Assembly (NCBI RefSeq): GCF_021354595.1
Contig: NZ_JADWYJ010000004.1
Location: 124,001 to 188,000, forward strand
DNA from: Maribellus sp. CM-23
Lineage (GTDB): Bacteria; Bacteroidota; Bacteroidia; Bacteroidales; Prolixibacteraceae
DNA length: 64,000 bases
Direction: 5' to 3'
Every line of letters begins with the position of its first letter. The stretch's first letter is position 1. A model generated the notes under the pieces. That model worked only from the letters and a program-made list of their open reading frames with translations, did no database searches and was not told the origin of the DNA. Both the position numbers and the translations under genes were made by a program. This document shows positions 42,300 through 51,947 of this stretch, in pieces.

Positions 42300-44191
42300 A
42301 AGGAAGGTTGTTTTTCAATTTTGGGTAATTTACCTGCATGCTTTTTGGCAGGCTGAAGTTCGACCAGCGGAAGTTTTAGCGTGACCTCTGTTCCCGCAGC
42401 CTGGTTGTTAGCATATAAATCGGTGATAATAATGTTCTCTTCGCTGGTGTGCAGGCGTTCAATTAAATCGATTCTCTTTTGGGTAAGGTCCATTGCCATC
42501 GACTGATGCCCTTTGGGTTTAGAAGTATGATTTTGCGAAAACCGGCGTCCCACTCCGTTGTCTTTTACCCGGATTATAATTTTACTGTTTTCGGTTGCCA
42601 CAAACAATTCCAGTTTTTTATCCCGGGCACTGGGGGCTAAACCGTGCCGGATGGCATTTTCAATATAGGGTTGAATAATAAGAGGCGGAACCAGCACATT
42701 GGCGGTGTCGATGTTTGACGAGATTTTAATTTCAAAACCAAAATCTTCCCTGAACCTGAGCTCTTCCAGCTGTACGTATAATTTTAGGGTATCGGTTTCT
42801 TCGCGGAGTGTTATGTTCTCTTTGGCTGAATAGTAAAGTATCAGGCGGATTAATTTCGAAAATTTGGTGATGTATTCTGAGGCTTTGTTTATTTCGTTGG
42901 AAATAACATAGGCGCGGATGGAATTCAGCGAATTAAAAATAAAGTGAGGGTTCATCTGTGCTTTCAGGGCGCTCAGTTCTGTTTTGGCAATTTCACTCTC
43001 GATCGATTTCTTTTCCAATTCAATCTGGCGGGTTCGGTATCCCATTCCTAGCGAGAAAATAAAAACCTCGATAGCGGCGCCGTACATCATAAATTGTATG
43101 TCTTTCAGTAAAAGAGCTGTTACTCCGCCAAGCAGGAAAGTAAAACTACCTGCGAGAAAAAACAGAACGATCCTTTTTTTATACTTCCGGAGAATGTAGA
43201 TGTAGGCCCCCAGGCTAAACACAATCATGTAATACCTTTCGATATTGAGGATGGTTTCTTCCCAGCCTGTGAAAGGAGACACGGCGTATATCGATAGCTG
43301 CAGAATTACCACAAACACCAGCAGGTAGATGGAGACTTTTATGTACTGGTAAAGTTTCGGAAAATCATATTGGGCATTCAGAAAGGCAATGGAAAATATT
43401 AAATAACAGATATTGACAATCACTTGTATTACCGTATTGTACAAGGGGTGAATAAAGGGGGCACTGCTCATTAAAAAATCCAGGATGATGCTTGTTCTGG
43501 TGCCAAGGTATAGCAGCAGCGAAAGGAGGTAAGCCGAGTAAATGATAAAAAGCTTGTCGCGGTACAGGAAAAATATTCCCAGAAAATAGACGATCATCAG
43601 GGCTATTCCGCCGATAAACAGAAAATAGGGAAGGTTGCGTTTAAACGAAGAAACAGTAATAAAATGATGGTAAAAAGCCAGTGTCTCCTGGTTGACCAAC
43701 GATGGTTTGTTTAGAAAATACCTGTTTTTGTAATCTTTTACTCGGGCCAGAAAATACCTGCCACTTATCAATTGTTCTTTTAGGATAGGGATGTTGGTAA
43801 GATCGTCGACCAGCGGGTCGTTTTCTTTGTTACGCAGTCCGGCCTGGTACGAAAGGAGGACCGAGGTGTTCTGGTAGAACATTTCAATTTTGTCCCAATA
43901 GTCAAAGCTGATGTACCATTGCGTATCGTCCGAGAGTTTTGCACTGTCGAGCGTCATTAGCACCCAGTATGTTTCGGCAGATTTCATCAGGTACTTTTCA
44001 GGAAAGGGCTGGAATTTCTCAATAAAACCGGGAGAAAGCAATGCCGGGATGTCAAAGTGCTCATCGTTGCTGATAAACAGGCGGGTTTCCATTATTTCGC
44101 TTCCATCAGCAAAAACAACGGGTGGTTGAGACTTTGCAAATTCGGGAAACAGCAACAATACATATAGTAACACAAAGTATCCGGGCTGCAT
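42296..44191 (-). CDS. LytS-type sensor histidine kinase with 7TMR-DISM sensor
   Basis: 631 residues: signal peptide (ends ~FAKSQPP), extracytoplasmic 7TMR-DISMED2-like domain (~25-170, including ETYWVLMTLDSAKLSDDTQW), seven hydrophobic helices (~185-400), a short coiled coil (QIELEKKSIESEIAKTELSA), then a His_kinase/HATPase module. The phosphorylated His lies in QMNPHFIFNSLNSIRAYV; the ATP site has PLIIQPYIENAIRHGL and RVKDNGVGRRF. DISM extracellular domains are thought to bind carbohydrates or other small ligands. It should phosphorylate the LytTR regulator encoded next. Confidence 0.94.
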   Translation of the reverse strand: MQPGYFVLLYVLLLFPEFAKSQPPVVFADGSEIMETRLFISNDEHFDIPALLSPGFIEKFQPFPEKYLMKSAETYWVLMTLDSAKLSDDTQWYISFDYWDKIEMFYQNTSVLLSYQAGLRNKENDPLVDDLTNIPILKEQLISGRYFLARVKDYKNRYFLNKPSLVNQETLAFYHHFITVSSFKRNLPYFLFIGGIALMIVYFLGIFFLYRDKLFIIYSAYLLSLLLYLGTRTSIILDFLMSSAPFIHPLYNTVIQVIVNICYLIFSIAFLNAQYDFPKLYQYIKVSIYLLVFVVILQLSIYAVSPFTGWEETILNIERYYMIVFSLGAYIYILRKYKKRIVLFFLAGSFTFLLGGVTALLLKDIQFMMYGAAIEVFIFSLGMGYRTRQIELEKKSIESEIAKTELSALKAQMNPHFIFNSLNSIRAYVISNEINKASEYITKFSKLIRLILYYSAKENITLREETDTLKLYVQLEELRFREDFGFEIKISSNIDTANVLVPPLIIQPYIENAIRHGLAPSARDKKLELFVATENSKIIIRVKDNGVGRRFSQNHTSKPKGHQSMAMDLTQKRIDLIERLHTSEENIIITDLYANNQAAGTEVTLKLPLVELQPAKKHAGKLPKIEKQPSL

Positions 44192-44847
44192 AATCGGTTG
44201 TAGTCAGGTTTAATGTTTACATAATTTGTTGAATGTAAGAGTATAACAACCGTGAGGGAGGGATTGTTGAAAATTAGCATGTTTCCTCTTGATGGTAGGC
44301 CGCAAAAGTGTTTGATATTTTCTTCGTTATCTGCCCTATTTTTTAACATATGGTAAATATTGCCCGGTTTCTAATCGCTATTTTCGGTATGTGCATTAAA
44401 TCTTTAAATCCGTGGCGCTTGTTGTTGATATTCAGGAGTTAGAATCAATTTGTTTTAATGTGTGATCTCCCTTTTTCCCTCTCATGCAGGGGGGGCGTAT
44501 TTTTGTGAATTTTACCCATCCAATGTTTTTTGAGTTGGGACAAATGCGAAAAAGGAGGTCCGAAGAAAAAAAGAACTGGTCCAATTTGAGTCCCGGCAGG
44601 AGAGGAAAAGAGACTTTTCTTATTGTTGGGTCGGTAAAAAGTAGGTGGTTTGTTCAGAGCGTTTAACATTTTTGAGGCTCTTTGTCTTTTTATATGATTT
44701 TCTTACTCCCGATCAACAGCCATAAATACAGAGAAATAATGTCGTTTAACCGTAAGCTGCTATAAGAGTAGAGGTAAGGTTGGGGAAGATGTATAGTTAG
44801 CTAAACAGAAATTGACACTTATTAGTAAACCAAAAATCTATATTGGA
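44192..44847. other. Divergent intergenic region between the kinase and a secreted-protein operon
   Basis: About 650 bp. I see no gene: the short open frames near 44445-44669 overlap on both strands and are low-complexity. It must carry the promoters of the kinase operon (minus) and of the 44848 gene (plus). I did not find a convincing paired LytTR-type direct repeat by eye. Confidence 0.5.
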
Positions 44848-45324
44848 ATGAAAAAAACCGTTTTTATTTCTTTACTGTTTTTTTGTGCAACAGCTGCAAG
44901 TGCAGATAATTATGTTGACCAGAGAAATAGTGGTTCAAAGAATCCGATTGATGATGTAACAGCTTCATCATCTGCGTTTTTACAAAACAATCTTAAAAAA
45001 ACAATTCCCCTTTATCATTCTGAATTTTCTGATGAAGCAGATTGGAAACTTATTAAAGTACTGGAGGGAGTCGAATTTTATCAAAAGAGAATTAAATGTA
45101 AAAAATCTGAGAATATTATTCTTAGGATATTGAATAAGTCGGAAAAGCAGACTTCTTGTGAGGTGCGTTTTACTCCTGTGTTGCCTGTAGTTCCCGAATT
45201 CCATGAAGTTCATGATATTAAGGCAGGAGGTGAACTTGAAGGTTTCTGCTCTGCGAAATATCTAACATTCCCAGGGCTGGGCAAAGGAGAGTTTAAATTA
45301 GAATTTTCTGTATCTGTAAACTAA
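44848..45324 (+). CDS. Small secreted protein of unknown function
   Basis: 158 residues from the ATG at 44848; it begins MKKTVFISLLFFCATAASAD, a clear signal peptide, whereas the upstream in-frame TTG adds residues in front of that signal. The mature part has WKLIKVLEGVEFYQKRIKC, ENIILRILNKSEKQTSCEV and AGGELEGFCSAKYL, a pattern of strands with three Cys that suggests a small beta-sandwich. I recognise similar small proteins near T9SS cargo in Bacteroidota but know no function. It is 30 bp upstream of the 1882-residue protein gene and should be co-transcribed with it. Confidence 0.75.
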   Translation: MKKTVFISLLFFCATAASADNYVDQRNSGSKNPIDDVTASSSAFLQNNLKKTIPLYHSEFSDEADWKLIKVLEGVEFYQKRIKCKKSENIILRILNKSEKQTSCEVRFTPVLPVVPEFHEVHDIKAGGELEGFCSAKYLTFPGLGKGEFKLEFSVSVN

Positions 45325-45354
45325 GAACCTGATAATTTTCTAAAGAAATATCGT

Positions 45355-48300
45355 ATGAAAAAAATATATACAAGTACTTTGTTGTTTCTTTTTATTAGCC
45401 TGCTTTCTTTTGGTCAGATAAATACCGAAGGATCAGAATTCTGGATTGATTATCATACCAATTTAGGAGTAGGCAGTTTAAAACTATTTATTGCTTCGCC
45501 TGAAGGGGCAAAAGTAGAGATATCGAATAGTCATGCAGCATACAGCAATCAGTTAAATATAGAAGCAGGCGCACTACAGGAAGTGGTTCTTCCGGCAGCA
45601 GCGTATTTACAAGTTAATGGTGTTAGCTCCAATGCATTTCACATTGTATCCGATAGAAGAATTGCCGTTTATGGAGTGAATTATAGATCATCTACAACAG
45701 ATGCATATGTTGCCTTACCTAAGGAAAGCTGGGGTACGGAATATCGGGTTGCTGCGAATAGTAACAGAGAACATCAAATTTCTGTAATTGCCGGAGAAGA
45801 TAATACCGACGTGGTTGTTACTGACGCTGCTGGAAATACTTTGTGGGGAGCAACCCTAATGGAAGGACAGGTTTATTATTACGCGACAATGACTAGCCTT
45901 GCAGGAGCATTGGTTAGTTCCAATAATCCTGTAGCTCTTTTTGCTGGAGCCAATTGTGCTAACTTGCCCGGTTCATCTGCTTGCGATCACCTTGTTGAGC
46001 AATTACCGCCAACGCAGTCTTTTGGTCAGAACTTCATCGTTTTACCAAGTGGCGAAACTAACTTGGGAAGTGGCAATGCCGATTTTGTTCAAATTATTGC
46101 CAATGAAGATAATACTGTTGTAACATCATTGACTGATGGTGAATTTGTTCTGAATGCCGGAGATGAACGTTATTATCAATACAAAGCGGCAGAGCAGATT
46201 GTTGCCAACAAGCCGGTACTGGTGGTTCAATACGGACGTGGCACGTATAATGGTAATGGCTCATACGGAGATCCAATGATGATGGTAATACCTCCTCAGG
46301 ACCAGTTTTTAAAAGGTTACATTGTTGGGGCTCCCCAAGGATTTGAATATCATTTTCTTAACATTGTAGCTTCTGAATACAATTATACAGGAATAACACT
46401 TGACGGAGTTACAATACCTGAATCAGAGTTCAGTGAAGTTGGTGAAAGTGGTTACTATGGTACCCGTATTCAAGTGTCAGAGGGAAATCATACATTAAAA
46501 AGCAGTATGCCTTTTGGGGTGTTCTCATATGGAATCAATCCTTACAACTCATATGGTTATGCAGGCGGTATGTCATTGGCTCCGGTTGCCAGTGTTGATC
46601 AGGTGGGTATTTCTCCCGCAGGACAAACTGTTGATGTAAAGGGAGATGGAAATGTTACTGCAACTGTTCTTGACTCAGATGGAGTCCCGATGGAAGGGAT
46701 TCTGGTTAACTTTTATGTTTCCGGAATTGGAGAACTTCAGGGAGGCACTTATACGGATGCTTCAGGAAAAGCAGTATATACTTATACCAGGACCGATGGC
46801 GGCGTTGATCATATCTATGCAAAAGTTCTTAATATTTCCAGTTCTACGGTTACTGTAAATTGGTATGAAGCGCCTCGTGTGCCGGTTGCAGTTACCAATG
46901 ATATTACAGCTGTGGATTCAATTGGAGCGACATTTAATGGAACTGTTACCGATGTCGGTCACCAGGATGCAACTCAGCATGGCTTCTGCTGGGGAGAGAA
47001 CGAAGATCCGGATTTTGACAGTGAATTTTCAAGTTTAGGAGCTCCAGCTGAAGGCGTTAATTTTAGCCGGACCGTTACCGGCTTATCGGCTGTAACCCAA
47101 TACTATGTAAGGGCTTATGCAATAAATGATCTGGATACAGTATTTGGCGAACAGAAAGTATTTGTAACAGCAATGATTGATCAAAAGGCATCAGCTGCTT
47201 CCAATATTAGCTGTAACAGTTTTACCGCAAACTGGGAAAAAAACAGCTCTGCGACCGGATATAAACTGGATATTTCTGAATTTGCCGATTTTCGCACTTA
47301 TTTAGTAGGCTACGAAAATAAATTGATTTCTTCTAATGATATTGTTTCAGAGGATGTATCAGAACTTGCGAATGGGAAAACCTATTATTACCGTGTACAG
47401 GGAATTAATTCAGAATACGACTTGAACTCTGAATATTCAACAATTTTTTCGGTAACTATTGAAGATAAAACGCCGCCCGAAGTAATTTGCAAGGATACAG
47501 TTCTATTTCTTAATGAGTCGGGAACGACAGGTATTGATCCATCTTTTGTAGATAACGGCTCTTCTGATAATTGTTCGATTGCAACAATGACCCTGGATAT
47601 AACAGAGTTCAATTGTTCCAACATTGGGGAAAACACGGTAACACTTACAGTAACAGATCCAAGTGGTAACGTTGCCAGCAACACAGCTATAGTTACTATT
47701 GTGGATAGTACTGAAATAACTATTGAAGGTCCTTCTGATATTACTGTTCAGAACGATCCGGGCCAATGTGGAGCCGTAGTAACATTTGAATCACCAATTG
47801 TTATTGACAATTGTACGGAGGCTACTTTTAAACTTACTGAAGGACTTGCCAGCGGTTCAGTTTTCCCCGTGGGAACCACCCAGGTTAAGTTTACAATCAG
47901 TTCCATGATTACAGATGCAATCCCTACAATTAATTTAGCATCTACTGCAACAGGAACACCAATGGATGTAGCATACAATCCTGAAAAAGATTTATACTAC
48001 TCGGTAACAGGGGGATACCCTGGTGTCCCAATTGAGACATTCAACAATGAAGGAACACTCCTTTTGAAAACAAACAATTCTAATCATGACTGGAGAGGGC
48101 TTTGGTGGAATCCAAATACAAATAAACTGGAGGGTAATGCATACAATAGTGTAGGTATAAAAAACCAGCAACTCGATTCCGATGGATATGCAACAAGTGA
48201 GGGAAGCATCGTACTTCCGGGACTTCAGCCCGATTATCAGTCACAAGGAGCATACAACTATGAGGATGATCAGATTATATATTATTCCAATGGAAACATA

Positions 48301-51003
48301 TACCGGGTTGACCGCACAACGAACACATACCTTTCTCAACTAACTATAACCGGCTTACCGGTTCCTGTTTCTTTTTTGAATCAATATAGAATTGGATACA
48401 GTGGAATAAACAAGGCTGAAATCATGGTTTATGATTATCAGAACAAACAAATTCACTTTTTAAACAAGGCCGATGGTAGCTATACTTCTTCATGCCAGTT
48501 GCCTGCTGAAGCTCCGGCTACTTCTTCTATGTGGAACGTAGGTTTTGCCAACAATCAAATCTTCATTAAAAATTCAAATACCTGGTATGGATACCGCTAT
48601 TACACACAGAGTGTAGACACTTCTTATAGCTTTAGCGTTACTGTTCAGGACACAGAACAGCCGGTTGTAAACACTCAAAATGTAAGCATTTATTTGGATG
48701 AAGACGGTTTAGCAAACATCTCAGCATCTGATGTTGATAACAGTTCAACTGATAATTGTAGCATTGCTTCAATGAGTCTGGATATAACTGGTTTTGATTG
48801 CAACGATGTGGGAGCTAACCCGGTTACTTTAACTGTAACAGACGAAAACGGGAACTGGTCAACCGGTAGCTCCAATGTTACCGTCCTGGACACGATTAAG
48901 CCAACGGTTATCTGCAAAGACCTTACATTGAACGTAGGAGAAACAGGAATCGCCATCATCGATTCTTCGTTTCTGGATAATGGATCTTACGATGTTTGTG
49001 GAATTGCAGGCATGAGTTTAAGCAAGACTAAATTTATTGGCGAAGATACAGGGGCTAACCTTGTTGCATTAAGCGTAACAGATGTGAACGGAAATGTTGC
49101 ATCGTGCATTTCAACAGTAACGGTGATGGATACAGTAGCCCCGGAAGTTTGGTGCCAGGACATCGGTATTGTTATGAATGAAGACGGAACAGCCCGGATT
49201 TATCCCGGTTTTGTTTTGGACAGTGTATTCGATGCAGGCGGTATTGCTTCTTACAACCTGGACAAATCTAAATTTGATTGCAGCAATGTAGGCACGAATG
49301 TGGTGGAGTTGATCGCGACCGATTTTGGCGGAAATATAGCCAGATGCAGTGCGAATGTGGAAGTCTATGACAATTTTGCCCCGGTAGTTTTATGCAACGA
49401 CCTGGAGGTATACTTAAACGAAGACGGAATTGCCGAAGTTGGAGTTTCGATGCTGGAAGAAAGTTCCGACGAAGCATGCGGAATCGCAGAGAAAGAAATT
49501 TCACAAAGTATTTTTACTGATGCCGACCTTGGCGACAATACCGTGAACTTGTATGTTATCGATGTGAACGGAAACGTTGGGAGCTGCGAATCGAAAGTGA
49601 CGGTTCACGACACGATTGCACCGGTAGTTGCGTGTAATCCAATCAGCATTTGGCTGTCGGCAGGGAAGTCGTATCAACTGACAGAGGAGGATGTGGCAGC
49701 TTTGGCAGCAGGTAGCTTCGATAATGCCACCGCCTTTGAAAACCTGATTATTGAAGTTGTTCCCGGTATTTTCGAATGCGAAAACATCGGCGATTCAGTG
49801 CCGGTAACAGTCAGTGTTACTGATAAAGCAGGTAATGAAAGCAGCTGCGAAACCAAAGTGTTTGTTTCTTACTCGGCCAACAAAAATCTGGAAGATATTC
49901 GCGTGGATTTACCCGCCGGAGTTTGTGAAACAACAGTAGACTATCCCGCAATTTTTACAGGCGAGTCATGTGCAACACTCACGCTGCTTGATGGCTTGGG
50001 GGCCGATGGTGTATTCCCAGTCGGAACAACGGTAGAAACCTGGGAAGTTGCATTGGAAGGTGTAAAAGATACCGTTTCATTCTCGGTGACGGTGAACAGC
50101 GCAAATGCGTTGCCGACCCTCGATCCTGTGGCCGATGTTACCGCATCTGAAGACGAGCACGCTGTGATCAGCCTGACCGGCATTTCAGACGGAGGTGATT
50201 GTATCGCGCAGGAACTAAGCATTAGTGCTGTCGTTGATAATACAGATCTTATCGAAAACACGACAGTGGTTTATACTTCAAACGAATCAAGCGCTGAGTT
50301 GGAGCTATCCCTGGCAACAAACCAAACCGGGGTAGCGCAGGTGGTTGTTCGCGTAACCGATGAGGAAGGAGCCTTTGTGACAGATACGTTTATGGTGTTT
50401 GTTCAAGCCGGTAACCATGCTCCGGTATTGATTAACCCGGTTGCTGACCAGGAAGTGGAAGAAGGCGCTGTATTGAACCTGGCGCTGAGTAAAGTGCCCG
50501 GCGAAGTTTTCACCGACCCGGACGGAGATGAACTGGTATGGTCGTTTACGGTAGAAAACGATACTGTTCCGGCCTGGATGGAAGTAACGGAAACTACCGG
50601 TGAATTTGTTTTTGATTTCACTCCGCAAACGGCCGATACGGGTTGTTACAACATCATTGTTGCAGTTGAGGACCCGAAAGGTGCCACCGCCACAGATACT
50701 TTTGAACTGTGTGTTTTGAGAACGATAACCGGAATCGGCGACATAGATGAAGGATTGTTTGCCATCACGATGTATCCGAATCCAACCACAGGCAAAGTAT
50801 ATGTCGGGAATGATTCGCAAAGCAATGAAAACATTGCAATCATTGTTTTCAGCGCATCGGGCAGCGAAGTTCTTCGCAAAGAGTTCCGTGCGAGCGATCG
50901 TATTCAATTTGACCTGTCTGACCAGGTTGCAGGCTTCTATCTTGTAAGCATTAAACAGGGAGAGCGGCAGGTTGTTAAAAAGTTGATACTCGACCGAAAA
51001 TAA
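45355..51003 (+). CDS. T9SS-secreted surface protein with IgGFc-binding-like head and HYR/Ig repeats
   Basis: 1882 residues. Signal peptide to ~20; residues ~20-410 match the IgGFc-binding N-terminal domain (INTEGSEFWIDYHTNLG, IVSDRRIAVYGVNYRSSTTD, NPVALFAGANCANLPGSSAC, DHLVEQLPPTQSFGQNFIVL). Then an invasin/Big_1-like domain (~415-505), an Ig-like domain, an FN3 domain (~605-700), a series of HYR/Ig-like domains with DNCSIATMTLD, VTLTVTDPSGNVAS and similar motifs, a cadherin-like pair near the end and a type A T9SS sorting domain (ITMYPNPTTGKVYVGND ... VVKKLILDRK). A ~235-residue propeller-like segment (~853-1088) interrupts one HYR domain. Probably an adhesin; ligand unknown. The gene carries its own terminator. 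Confidence 0.9.
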   Translation: MKKIYTSTLLFLFISLLSFGQINTEGSEFWIDYHTNLGVGSLKLFIASPEGAKVEISNSHAAYSNQLNIEAGALQEVVLPAAAYLQVNGVSSNAFHIVSDRRIAVYGVNYRSSTTDAYVALPKESWGTEYRVAANSNREHQISVIAGEDNTDVVVTDAAGNTLWGATLMEGQVYYYATMTSLAGALVSSNNPVALFAGANCANLPGSSACDHLVEQLPPTQSFGQNFIVLPSGETNLGSGNADFVQIIANEDNTVVTSLTDGEFVLNAGDERYYQYKAAEQIVANKPVLVVQYGRGTYNGNGSYGDPMMMVIPPQDQFLKGYIVGAPQGFEYHFLNIVASEYNYTGITLDGVTIPESEFSEVGESGYYGTRIQVSEGNHTLKSSMPFGVFSYGINPYNSYGYAGGMSLAPVASVDQVGISPAGQTVDVKGDGNVTATVLDSDGVPMEGILVNFYVSGIGELQGGTYTDASGKAVYTYTRTDGGVDHIYAKVLNISSSTVTVNWYEAPRVPVAVTNDITAVDSIGATFNGTVTDVGHQDATQHGFCWGENEDPDFDSEFSSLGAPAEGVNFSRTVTGLSAVTQYYVRAYAINDLDTVFGEQKVFVTAMIDQKASAASNISCNSFTANWEKNSSATGYKLDISEFADFRTYLVGYENKLISSNDIVSEDVSELANGKTYYYRVQGINSEYDLNSEYSTIFSVTIEDKTPPEVICKDTVLFLNESGTTGIDPSFVDNGSSDNCSIATMTLDITEFNCSNIGENTVTLTVTDPSGNVASNTAIVTIVDSTEITIEGPSDITVQNDPGQCGAVVTFESPIVIDNCTEATFKLTEGLASGSVFPVGTTQVKFTISSMITDAIPTINLASTATGTPMDVAYNPEKDLYYSVTGGYPGVPIETFNNEGTLLLKTNNSNHDWRGLWWNPNTNKLEGNAYNSVGIKNQQLDSDGYATSEGSIVLPGLQPDYQSQGAYNYEDDQIIYYSNGNIYRVDRTTNTYLSQLTITGLPVPVSFLNQYRIGYSGINKAEIMVYDYQNKQIHFLNKADGSYTSSCQLPAEAPATSSMWNVGFANNQIFIKNSNTWYGYRYYTQSVDTSYSFSVTVQDTEQPVVNTQNVSIYLDEDGLANISASDVDNSSTDNCSIASMSLDITGFDCNDVGANPVTLTVTDENGNWSTGSSNVTVLDTIKPTVICKDLTLNVGETGIAIIDSSFLDNGSYDVCGIAGMSLSKTKFIGEDTGANLVALSVTDVNGNVASCISTVTVMDTVAPEVWCQDIGIVMNEDGTARIYPGFVLDSVFDAGGIASYNLDKSKFDCSNVGTNVVELIATDFGGNIARCSANVEVYDNFAPVVLCNDLEVYLNEDGIAEVGVSMLEESSDEACGIAEKEISQSIFTDADLGDNTVNLYVIDVNGNVGSCESKVTVHDTIAPVVACNPISIWLSAGKSYQLTEEDVAALAAGSFDNATAFENLIIEVVPGIFECENIGDSVPVTVSVTDKAGNESSCETKVFVSYSANKNLEDIRVDLPAGVCETTVDYPAIFTGESCATLTLLDGLGADGVFPVGTTVETWEVALEGVKDTVSFSVTVNSANALPTLDPVADVTASEDEHAVISLTGISDGGDCIAQELSISAVVDNTDLIENTTVVYTSNESSAELELSLATNQTGVAQVVVRVTDEEGAFVTDTFMVFVQAGNHAPVLINPVADQEVEEGAVLNLALSKVPGEVFTDPDGDELVWSFTVENDTVPAWMEVTETTGEFVFDFTPQTADTGCYNIIVAVEDPKGATATDTFELCVLRTITGIGDIDEGLFAITMYPNPTTGKVYVGNDSQSNENIAIIVFSASGSEVLRKEFRASDRIQFDLSDQVAGFYLVSIKQGERQVVKKLILDRK

Positions 51004-51023
51004 CGGGTTAAGCCACTACGGAA

Positions 51024-51057
51024 AAGCCGTCTCAGTTCTGTCTGGGACGGCTTTTTT
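51024..51057 (+). terminator. Intrinsic terminator after the 1882-residue protein gene
   Basis: AAGCCGTCTCAG (51024-51035) pairs with CTGGGACGGCTT (51042-51053) with one G-U, followed by a T-run, 21 bp after the stop. Confidence 0.88.
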
Positions 51058-51200
51058 GTATGATAATACTTTGCGGTGCACGAACTCGCTGTTCAGGTTT
51101 ATGGAGGAGTGGATGTTGTAAAATGGCTTTAGAGTTGCCAGCAAAATCCGGTCTTGAACAGGAGTAAAATCAAACGCTTCAGGAAGTGAAGGGAAATTAG

Positions 51201-51235
51201 AATTTCCCCGTTAGCGGAGGGGGCGTTTGGCCCCG
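51201..51235. repeat. REP-like GC-rich palindromic sequence
   Basis: TTTCCCCGTTAGCGGAGGGGG followed by CGTTTGGCCCCGG contains nested C-run/G-run palindromes. It resembles 58411-58451 (ATCCCCGTTAGGGCGGGGAA) and less closely 16015-16040, suggesting a dispersed intergenic family. Confidence 0.45.
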
Positions 51236-51485
51236 GGCTGAAATATACCGGACCTTTAGGCCACTTCCAGTCATCAGCTCATTATACCTAAATTTTTTAG
51301 TGAACGTTAGAAAAGGCACAGAAGAAGTGCAAAAGAGGCAGAGCATTCACTATTCGTTTTTGCGTTTTGTTCCGCAAAGCCGAATGTTCTTTGCGTGAAC
51401 TTTTGCTTTTGGAGTAAGCTTATTTCTGAAAAAAGTGATAGCCTCACGGGAATGAGACTATCACGGTGTCAGGGGTGAGGACGCC

Positions 51486-51821
51486 AAACGTAGATGTTGT
51501 AATTCGCTCATAAACAGGCTCGCCGCAGCCATGTAATTCGCCGGAAAATATTTTTGCTGGCTTCCTGCAGCGCTGCGGCAAGCAAAAAAAAGTTGTGGAT
51601 TGCCCGCCGCAGCTTTGCAACACGTCAGAAATTTTTGTGGCTTCGTTCCTGCAGCTTTGCAACATGCCGGAAATTTTCGTGGCTCGCATGTCGCAGCGCT
51701 GCAACACGCAAAAAAATGTTGTAGCTTGCTTGTCGCAGTAGTGCAACATGCAAGAAATTTTAGTGATTCCCTTCCTGCAGCCGTGCGGCAAGCAATCCGG
51801 GAGCCGGGAAAGCTTGCTGCA
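51486..51821. repeat. 42-bp degenerate tandem repeat (minisatellite) in an intergenic region
   Basis: Seven clear 42-bp units from 51528 to 51821 and one weaker unit at 51486-51527; each ends in the motif (C/G)TGCA or CGCA, with a conserved TGCAACA(T/C)GC core followed by an A-rich AAATTTTNGTGGC-like segment. There are no spacers. Because 42 is a multiple of three, frames stay open on both strands (14-residue repeats such as ATKISGMLQSCRNE on the minus strand), but none has a convincing start, signal or family. Function unknown. Confidence 0.8.
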
Positions 51822-51947
51822 CGGTTGTTTCGGGCAAACATAGGTTGGTGCTCGTTTGGTGTAATAGACGTATATCCTGATGACTTCTTCTGTCTCATGC
51901 AAAAGGAAAGTAAAAACTCAAACGTTTACCGGTTTGCCCGAAATTTC

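Larger units (their letters stand above)
51058..51947. other. Long intergenic region between two surface-protein genes
   Basis: About 890 bp between convergent genes. It contains the REP-like palindrome (51201-51235), the 42-bp array (51486-51821) and otherwise unremarkable sequence. Open frames of 133-152 codons over the array exist on both strands but are a by-product of its 42-bp period. I see no RNA gene. Confidence 0.5.

Noticed and set aside
44445..44669. Short genes in the kinase/adhesin intergenic region
   Set aside because: Low complexity, overlapping on both strands, no recognisable features.
44812..44847. TTG start giving a longer small secreted protein
   Set aside because: It would place 12 residues before a normal signal peptide that starts with its own ATG.
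51486..51821. CRISPR array
   Set aside because: Units are directly adjacent 42-bp repeats with no unique spacers, no cas genes nearby and gradual divergence, so it is a minisatellite.
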